Shown in pieces: positions 31,442 through 35,643 of a DNA stretch of 35,643 bases. How positions within the stretch are numbered: the stretch's first letter is position 1; every line of letters begins with the position of its first letter. Origin of the DNA: CAYXDO01 sp964463485. Lineage in GTDB: Bacteria; Myxococcota; Kuafuiibacteriia; Kuafuiibacteriales; Kuafuiibacteriaceae. The notes beneath the pieces are model-generated. The model was not told the origin of the DNA and did not search any database. It saw only the letters and a program-made list of their open reading frames with translations. The stretch is from positions 1 through 35,643 of the forward strand of contig CAYXDO010000110.1 in the NCBI GenBank assembly GCA_964463485.1, read 5' to 3'. Made by a program: the position numbers and the translations under genes.

Positions 31442-33580
31442 CTAGAAGCGGCCCTCCGCCCTGAGCAGCTTCTTCTCGATGATCTCTCGCTCGGAGGCGT
31501 CGGGTTTGAGATCGAGGTAACGCCGGAAATGTCGCACGGACTTTCCGATCTCGTTGCGGCGGTCGTAGAGGACCGCGAGGCGAAGGTGGCAGGCCGGCAG
31601 CTCCAGGACTTGGAGGCAGTCCTGCAGCGCCTTGTGGGCGTTCGCGTCATCTGCCCGGTCCATCGCCGCGATCCCTTGTTGGAGTAGCTTTCGAGCGGCT
31701 CCGAACTTGGCTCTTTGCGCTCCGTCTTCAGGGGCCTCGGGGAGGTCGCTGGTGAGCACGATCTCCAAGATCTCTTCGGGGGCCTTGGGCTTCGTTTCGT
31801 CTTTGATCGAGCGCTCAGCCGCGTCGGCTTTGAGCTTGGCGACGGCTTCCTCCATCGTGAGCAGACCGAGCCTGCGATCTCGGGCCAGCGCAGCGATCTC
31901 GAACGCGCTCTTCGGATAGGCGAAGTCGTCGATGTTTTCGATGAAGTACGTCTCCGCGGCTTCGTATTCACCCGCCGTGACCTTGGCTTGGAGCGCCCGG
32001 TCGCGCACGTCCGAGCCAGGCATCAAGGCCACCCCGGCGAGCAAGATCACGATCCCGGCGCCGAGGCCGATGAAGATCTTCTTCTGGCGCACTGGATCTT
32101 CGAGGGCCTCGCCGATCTTCTCGACCATCCCGTTTTCTTGCGTCGAGGGCTTCGGGAGCTCGGGACGATCGCCTCGAGACGTGCTGAGCTCGCGCCGGGC
32201 CCTCTCCACCTGAGATGGCTCGAGCGCGGACAAGCTGGAAGCGCGACGCTCCGGCGCGCGGCGAGGTCGTCCGGACTCGGCTTCCTTTGCCGCCTCCGCT
32301 TTTGCCTCGGCTTTCGCTGCCTCGACCTTTGGGGCCTCCTTGGGCGGCTCCGGCGATTTGTCGGCAGCCTTCGGTTTGGACACCGCGACCTTCTCGATTC
32401 GGACCACCCCGTCGTCGGAGCGCGCCTTCGCTTCAGCGGTGTCGGACTTGGGCTCGGTCTTGATCGTTTGCGTCGGCCCATCGACGTCTTTGGGCGAGGT
32501 CATTTCGGTTTCTCCGTCTTCGCGCGCGAGCTCGGACAGCACCCCTTCGAGGGCGCCGCTTTTCTTGGTTTCTGTCACTCTTGACCTCTCCAGGGGGTGC
32601 GTGGCCGGGGCTTCTGAACGCTCGGTCATGGCTCGATCCACCGCCACACGGGGTCGAACGCCGAGCTCGGGAAGCGCTTGGGCCACGAGCTCGGCGAGCG
32701 AGCTTCGAGCGGCCTCCGGGCCCTTCGTCGTCAGGCTCCGCTCAGCTGCCACGAAGCCTTCGCGAGCTGCCTCCGCGGTCGGATATCGATCGCCGGGGTT
32801 CTTTTCGAGCAGCCGACCAAGCACTGCTCCGACCGCTTCCGGAAAGCCGAGCACCGCGTCCTTCACGCGAGGCGCCGGCCGCTCGAGCACGGCCTCCAAG
32901 GTCGCGCGAGGGCCCTCGGCGCCAAACAACGGCTTCAACGTGGCGGCTTCGAACAAGATCACGCCGAGAGAGAACAGATCGCTCCTCGAATCCGCGACCG
33001 CGCCCGTAATCTGCTCCGGAGCTACATAGCCAGGTTTGCCTCGAACGATGCGAGCCCCGGTTGGCGCCGGATGGCTCTCCGTCGCGGGCGTTCCCAGATC
33101 TGCGACTCCGAGCCAACCGGACGTGTCCAAGAAGATGTCCGCTGGAGAGAGATGCCCATGCACGAGCGGTGCGATCTTCCCGTCCAGCCGCGCCTTGGAC
33201 GCGGCCGCCAACAGATCACAGACCTGCGTGCCGACGTAGGTGACCACGTGGGCAGGAAACGGCCGCCGCTGCGCCGCCAACCTCGGAAGGATCTCTGCCA
33301 GCGAAGCGCCTCGAACGCGCGGCATGACCGCGAAGGTCAGGTCACCGTCGCGGCCGAAGTCGAGCACGCGCAACAGCGCCGGATGGTCCAGGCTCTGGGC
33401 CGTCGCCAAACCAGCCGCCAAGACCGCAGCGTCGTCGAGCGATCGAAAGATCTTCAAGACCAGCTCGCGCTCGGGATCTTTGGGATCTCGCGCAGACCAC
33501 ACCTCGGTGGTCGGGCTCGCGCCGAGCTCGGTCTCGAGGTGATACCGGCCCACGGTGCGCGCTGGGCGCTCGGGGAGCAT
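31442..33580 (-). CDS. Membrane-anchored serine/threonine pseudokinase
   Basis: A 712-residue protein starting at ATG 33580 (MLPERPARTVGRYHLETELG). Residues 13-270 are a Hanks-type kinase domain: K43 in LVLKIF, VMPRVRGASLAEIL hinge, GVADLG (D161) as DFG equivalent, GYVAPEQITG as APE, DLFSLGVILFEAATLKPLFG. Two key features are missing: the glycine loop reads LGASPTTEVW, and the catalytic HRD is HGH (141-143: LVHGHLSPADIFLD), so the base aspartate is replaced. It is likely a pseudokinase. A Lys/Glu/Ala-rich linker, one transmembrane helix (~500-522, IFIGLGAGIVILLAGVAL) and a TPR-like ~190-residue C-terminus follow. The topology suggests a cytoplasmic kinase-like head with a periplasmic repeat domain, acting as a sensor or scaffold. 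Confidence 0.88.
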   Translation of the reverse strand: MLPERPARTVGRYHLETELGASPTTEVWSARDPKDPERELVLKIFRSLDDAAVLAAGLATAQSLDHPALLRVLDFGRDGDLTFAVMPRVRGASLAEILPRLAAQRRPFPAHVVTYVGTQVCDLLAAASKARLDGKIAPLVHGHLSPADIFLDTSGWLGVADLGTPATESHPAPTGARIVRGKPGYVAPEQITGAVADSRSDLFSLGVILFEAATLKPLFGAEGPRATLEAVLERPAPRVKDAVLGFPEAVGAVLGRLLEKNPGDRYPTAEAAREGFVAAERSLTTKGPEAARSSLAELVAQALPELGVRPRVAVDRAMTERSEAPATHPLERSRVTETKKSGALEGVLSELAREDGETEMTSPKDVDGPTQTIKTEPKSDTAEAKARSDDGVVRIEKVAVSKPKAADKSPEPPKEAPKVEAAKAEAKAEAAKEAESGRPRRAPERRASSLSALEPSQVERARRELSTSRGDRPELPKPSTQENGMVEKIGEALEDPVRQKKIFIGLGAGIVILLAGVALMPGSDVRDRALQAKVTAGEYEAAETYFIENIDDFAYPKSAFEIAALARDRRLGLLTMEEAVAKLKADAAERSIKDETKPKAPEEILEIVLTSDLPEAPEDGAQRAKFGAARKLLQQGIAAMDRADDANAHKALQDCLQVLELPACHLRLAVLYDRRNEIGKSVRHFRRYLDLKPDASEREIIEKKLLRAEGRF

Positions 33581-33866
33581 TCGGGGAACTGTTGCACGAA
33601 TCACGCGCTCCGCCCTCGGCAGAGGATCCGATCCAACACGTTCCCTGGGACCGCAGGCATCTTGCCCGCCGCTGACGTTCCCTGGGACCGCAGGCATCCT
33701 GCCTGCGGCTATTTTCCTCGGACGAGCGCAGGTTCCGGTTCTCGCCGCCGCCGCGTTGACCTGGCCACCCCCGCATGCCGTTCGTGACAGGGCGATCGCG
33801 GGACCACCGAGCGGGTGCGACAAGTGGCGCTCCCGCAGGTTCGGGCGGCGTGTTAGACGAGCGCCG
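33581..33866. repeat. Intergenic region with variant palindromic repeats
   Basis: Between the divergent kinase-like and DUF4920 genes lie two tandem copies of a variant of the dispersed repeat: ACGTTCCCTGGGACCGCAGG then CATC at about 33638-33670 and again at 33675-33710. Copy 2 carries a clean GCAGGCATCCTGCCTGC palindrome. No gene is seen. Confidence 0.75.
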
Positions 33867-34421
33867 ATGATGCGCCTCGGAACCGTCAGCAAACTCATCG
33901 TCTCGAGCTCCATCTTGTTCGCGTGCAAGGCCTCGCCGCCGGCCACGGAGAACGTCGCCGCGCCGGTTCAGCCGGAAGCCCCGGCGAGCGGACCGGCCAC
34001 TTCGACGAACCCTTCGGGGCCGTGGGCCGCGGGCCCCGTGAAGCTCGGAGCTCCGTTCGAGCTGAAGGACGAGCAGCCCCTGGCCAACGTGCTCGCGAAG
34101 CCCGACGACTACTCCGGCAAGGTCGTGCTCGTGAGCGGCAAGGTCGAGCGCGTTTGCCAGAAAAAGGGCTGCTGGATGGAGCTTCGCGCAGATGGAGCGC
34201 CGACGGGCGTGCGAGTCACGTTCAAGGACTACGCCTTCTTCGTCCCGTTCGACTCCGTCGGAGCGACGGCGAAGATCGAAGGGAACATCGAGGTCAAGGT
34301 CCTCGACAAAGCAACGGCTGATCACCTTGCAGGAGAAGGCGCCAAGCTGAACCTCATGCCCGACGGGACGGCCAAGGAGGTCGCCATCGTGGCTCGCGCG
34401 GTCGAGCTCGTGAAGTCCTGA
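33867..34421 (+). CDS. DUF4920 lipoprotein
   Basis: A 184-residue protein starting at ATG 33867 or 33870. The N-terminus MRLGTVSKLIVSSSILFACK is a lipoprotein signal with lipobox LFAC. A Pro/Ala/Ser-rich spacer follows. Residues ~65-184 are a DUF4920 domain: YSGKVVLVSGKVERVCQKKG, CWMEL, RVTFKDYAFFVPFDSVGA and AKIEGNIEVKV. The VCQKKGCWM cysteines are the family hallmark and may bind a metal; the fold looks OB-like. It is likely periplasmic and membrane-anchored. Function unknown. Confidence 0.88.
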   Translation: MMRLGTVSKLIVSSSILFACKASPPATENVAAPVQPEAPASGPATSTNPSGPWAAGPVKLGAPFELKDEQPLANVLAKPDDYSGKVVLVSGKVERVCQKKGCWMELRADGAPTGVRVTFKDYAFFVPFDSVGATAKIEGNIEVKVLDKATADHLAGEGAKLNLMPDGTAKEVAIVARAVELVKS

Positions 34422-34445
34422 CGCGTCGCCGCGCCCTGCGTCCGG

Positions 34446-34491
34446 CCCTGGGAGCGCAGGCATCTTGCCTGCGCCTAAGCTTCGCGGAGTC
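34446..34491 (+). repeat. Dispersed palindromic repeat, copy 4
   Basis: A full copy with perfect core GCAGGCATCTTGCCTGC and tail CTAAGCTTCGCGGAGTC, 24 bp after the DUF4920 stop. Confidence 0.9.
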
Positions 34492-34519
34492 GACTTTCCG
34501 CATGCTGCCGTCACCGAAG

Positions 34520-34550
34520 CCCTGGGAGCGCAGGACTCTTTCGCGGAGTC
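34520..34550 (+). repeat. Dispersed palindromic repeat, copy 5 (deleted core)
   Basis: CCCTGGGAGCGCAGG is joined to ACTCTTTCGCGGAGTC. The right arm of the palindrome is deleted, and the flank after it is a 29-bp exact duplicate of the flank of copy 4. Confidence 0.8.
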
Positions 34551-34741
34551 GACTTTCCGCATGCTGCCGGCCAAGCGACTCACGGACATCCGGCCCCGGG
34601 GAGCGAAGGCCTGTGATGAGCGCGTCCGTTGGTTTACCCCCATTCCTGCTCCTTGCGCGTGACACGAATCAGCGCAGACGTCAAGGGTCGAAAAGCGACT
34701 TTGTCGCACAGCAGTCACAGGCTGAGAACCCTGCTTCAGGG

Positions 34742-35040
34742 GTCGATCGCTCCATCCCCGGGGATGGGCCCCTCGACCCCTGGCGTCGATCGCTCCATCC
34801 CTGGAGATGGACACCATCGACCTCTGGCGTCGATCGCTCCATCCCTGGGGGTGGACACCATCGACCTCTGGCGTCGATCGCTCCATCGCCGGGGATGGGC
34901 ACCATCGACCCCTGGCGTCGATCGCTCCGTCCCTGGGATGGGCACCGTCGACCTCTGGCGTCGATCGCTCCGTCCCTGGTCATGGACACCATCGACCCCC
35001 TGGCGTCGATCGCCCCATCCTGGGCGTGGGTACGGTCAGC
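34742..35040 (+). repeat. Seven-copy 44-bp tandem array
   Basis: GTCGATCGCTCC begins at 34742, 34785, 34829, 34873, 34917, 34960 and 35005, so the period is 43-45 bp. Each unit continues with a CCATCCCTGGGGATGG-like dyad and then ACCATCGACC and TCTGGC. GTCGAT/ATCGAC and CCATCC/GGATGG form nested inverted repeats, so each unit can fold into a hairpin. Units differ at a few bases. No stable reading frame runs through the array, because 44 is not a multiple of 3. It is not a CRISPR: there are no unique spacers. Confidence 0.95.
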
Positions 35041-35120
35041 CCGTGGTGGCCGAACGAACGAGGCGCCAGACTCGGCGGGCTAGGGCGTCCACCGAGGCGG
35101 AGCTTCCACATCGAAGTTGC

Positions 35121-35643
35121 GTGGGCACAGACGCCCAAGGCCAAGCCGAGCTCGACACCGACGGCGACGGAGCTGCCGACGAAGGCAGCGCCATCGGAGT
35201 GAGTCTGGAGGAGCGCGAGGCGCTGGCGAGCCTCTACGGCTCACCCACGTCGTTGCTGCGAGTGCCCGTGCGGCACTTCTCGACCTGGGCCTTCGGCTTC
35301 AGCTTCGCGCCGCCGGTGTCCGCGAGATATCCAACTCAGGCTGCGCCGGTGTCACCCGCAGGTCCGGAGGTCGTGGAGCAAACAGTAGACCTCGCGGATA
35401 CGACGTTCCACCTGGTGTACAAGAGTGATCGTGTCGTCGGTTTCGAGGCGCCGCGAACGCTCGACATCCCGCTCTCCGGAGCCACGGTTCCGGTGGGTTT
35501 GCTAGGGATCGAGAGCGAGCTCGACATCGCGGGGAAGAAAATCACACGAACTTCGTCCGCCGCAACCCACCAAGTCGAGCAAATCGTTTGGGACGGGCTC
35601 GACGCGTTCGGCAGGCAGCTCCAGGGCGGCCAGCCCGCGAGAG
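35121..35643 (+). CDS. Rhs-family protein, 5'-truncated and running off the window
   Basis: The frame reads VGTDAQGQAELDTDGDGAAD, VSLEEREALASLYGSPTSLL, RVPVRHFSTWAFGFSFAPP, then VDLADTTFHLVYKSDRVVGF, TLDIPLSGATVPVGLLGIES and VWDGLDAFGRQLQGGQPA. This corresponds to the N-terminal side of the Rhs/YD core (ER-LA-LY, RV-V-HF, Y-SDRV, PLSGA-VP, WDG-DA-GR) in large myxobacterial Rhs proteins. GTG 35121 is only a candidate start; the frame is open further left into low-quality sequence next to the 44-bp array. The secretion signal and N-terminal domains expected before this point are missing. Either the gene was truncated here or it is a silent cassette. Confidence 0.6.
   Translation, partial: MGTDAQGQAELDTDGDGAADEGSAIGVSLEEREALASLYGSPTSLLRVPVRHFSTWAFGFSFAPPVSARYPTQAAPVSPAGPEVVEQTVDLADTTFHLVYKSDRVVGFEAPRTLDIPLSGATVPVGLLGIESELDIAGKKITRTSSAATHQVEQIVWDGLDAFGRQLQGGQPAR

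Larger units (their letters stand above)
34422..34680. other. Intergenic region with repeat copies
   Basis: There is no gene. It contains copies 4 and 5 of the palindromic repeat. The 29 bases from TCGCGGAGTCGACTTTCCGC onward are repeated exactly at 34482-34510 and 34541-34569. Confidence 0.7.

Noticed and set aside
33342..34886. 514-codon minus-strand frame crossing the DUF4920 gene
   Set aside because: It runs antisense through a well-supported gene, two repeat types and part of the kinase gene, and shows Arg/Gly/Ser bias only.
34681..34992. Minus-strand frames with repetitive GDGAIDARGRWCPS-like protein
   Set aside because: The 44-bp period shifts the frame every unit, and several frames are open at once because the repeat lacks stops; no start signal or family match.
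34681..35040. Possible CRISPR array
   Set aside because: Units are contiguous 43-45 bp near-identical repeats with no unique spacers, and no cas genes are present.

Overview
The window looks like a high-GC myxobacterial (Myxococcota, probably Polyangia-like) chromosome. The reasons are a small DNA-binding protein I recognise as the myxobacterial TIGR04563 type, ASH/DUF2135-type lipoproteins, a membrane-anchored serine/threonine kinase-like protein, Rhs/teneurin-like proteins at both window ends and a large SMC. No rRNA, complete tRNA or CRISPR array was seen.

Two compartments are separated by an informative boundary. Positions 1-13.6 kb are an accessory, decayed region. It holds the 3' part of an Rhs/NHL protein, an ISKra4-like transposase, a PD-(D/E)XK nuclease with a damaged 5' end, a RNase D remnant, a second nuclease gene broken by a frameshift in a GC run, and an apparently intact plus-strand operon: radical SAM, radical SAM, GT2 glycosyltransferase, PD-(D/E)XK protein. 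Beyond these lie a MazF fragment abutting the 3' half of an OLD-family nuclease, an unknown gene, a ribbon-helix-helix gene and the C-terminal fragment of a RepA-like AAA ATPase. The compartment ends at 13588-13631 in the 3' half of a tRNA-Pro(CGG), from the anticodon arm to the discriminator base, followed by a hairpin. This is what a displaced attachment site of an integrative element looks like, so the element should extend leftwards out of the window.

From 13.7 kb rightwards the genes are mostly intact and denser in GC. They comprise a Phd/VapC-type toxin-antitoxin pair; a TetR regulator divergent from a two-gene operon encoding a haem-thiolate-peroxidase-like protein, with a perfect palindrome between them; smc and a downstream secreted protein; a TPR protein; two lipoproteins; a DUF2135/ASH lipoprotein; TIGR04563; a two-gene unit of large proteins with PqqD-like N-termini, the first with a possible divergent glycosyltransferase core; a membrane pseudokinase; and a DUF4920 lipoprotein.

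Intergenic space on the right is rich in repeats: a dispersed palindromic element (at least five good copies plus variants), a second CTCTGTG-type dispersed repeat, GTGCTC microsatellites in inverted orientation, and a seven-copy 44-bp tandem array next to a 5'-truncated Rhs gene that runs off the right end.

The best candidates for an undescribed system are the radical SAM/radical SAM/GT2/nuclease operon (7227-10538) and the PqqD-like pair (28192-31046). All functional statements rest on motifs read by eye; no database search was run.
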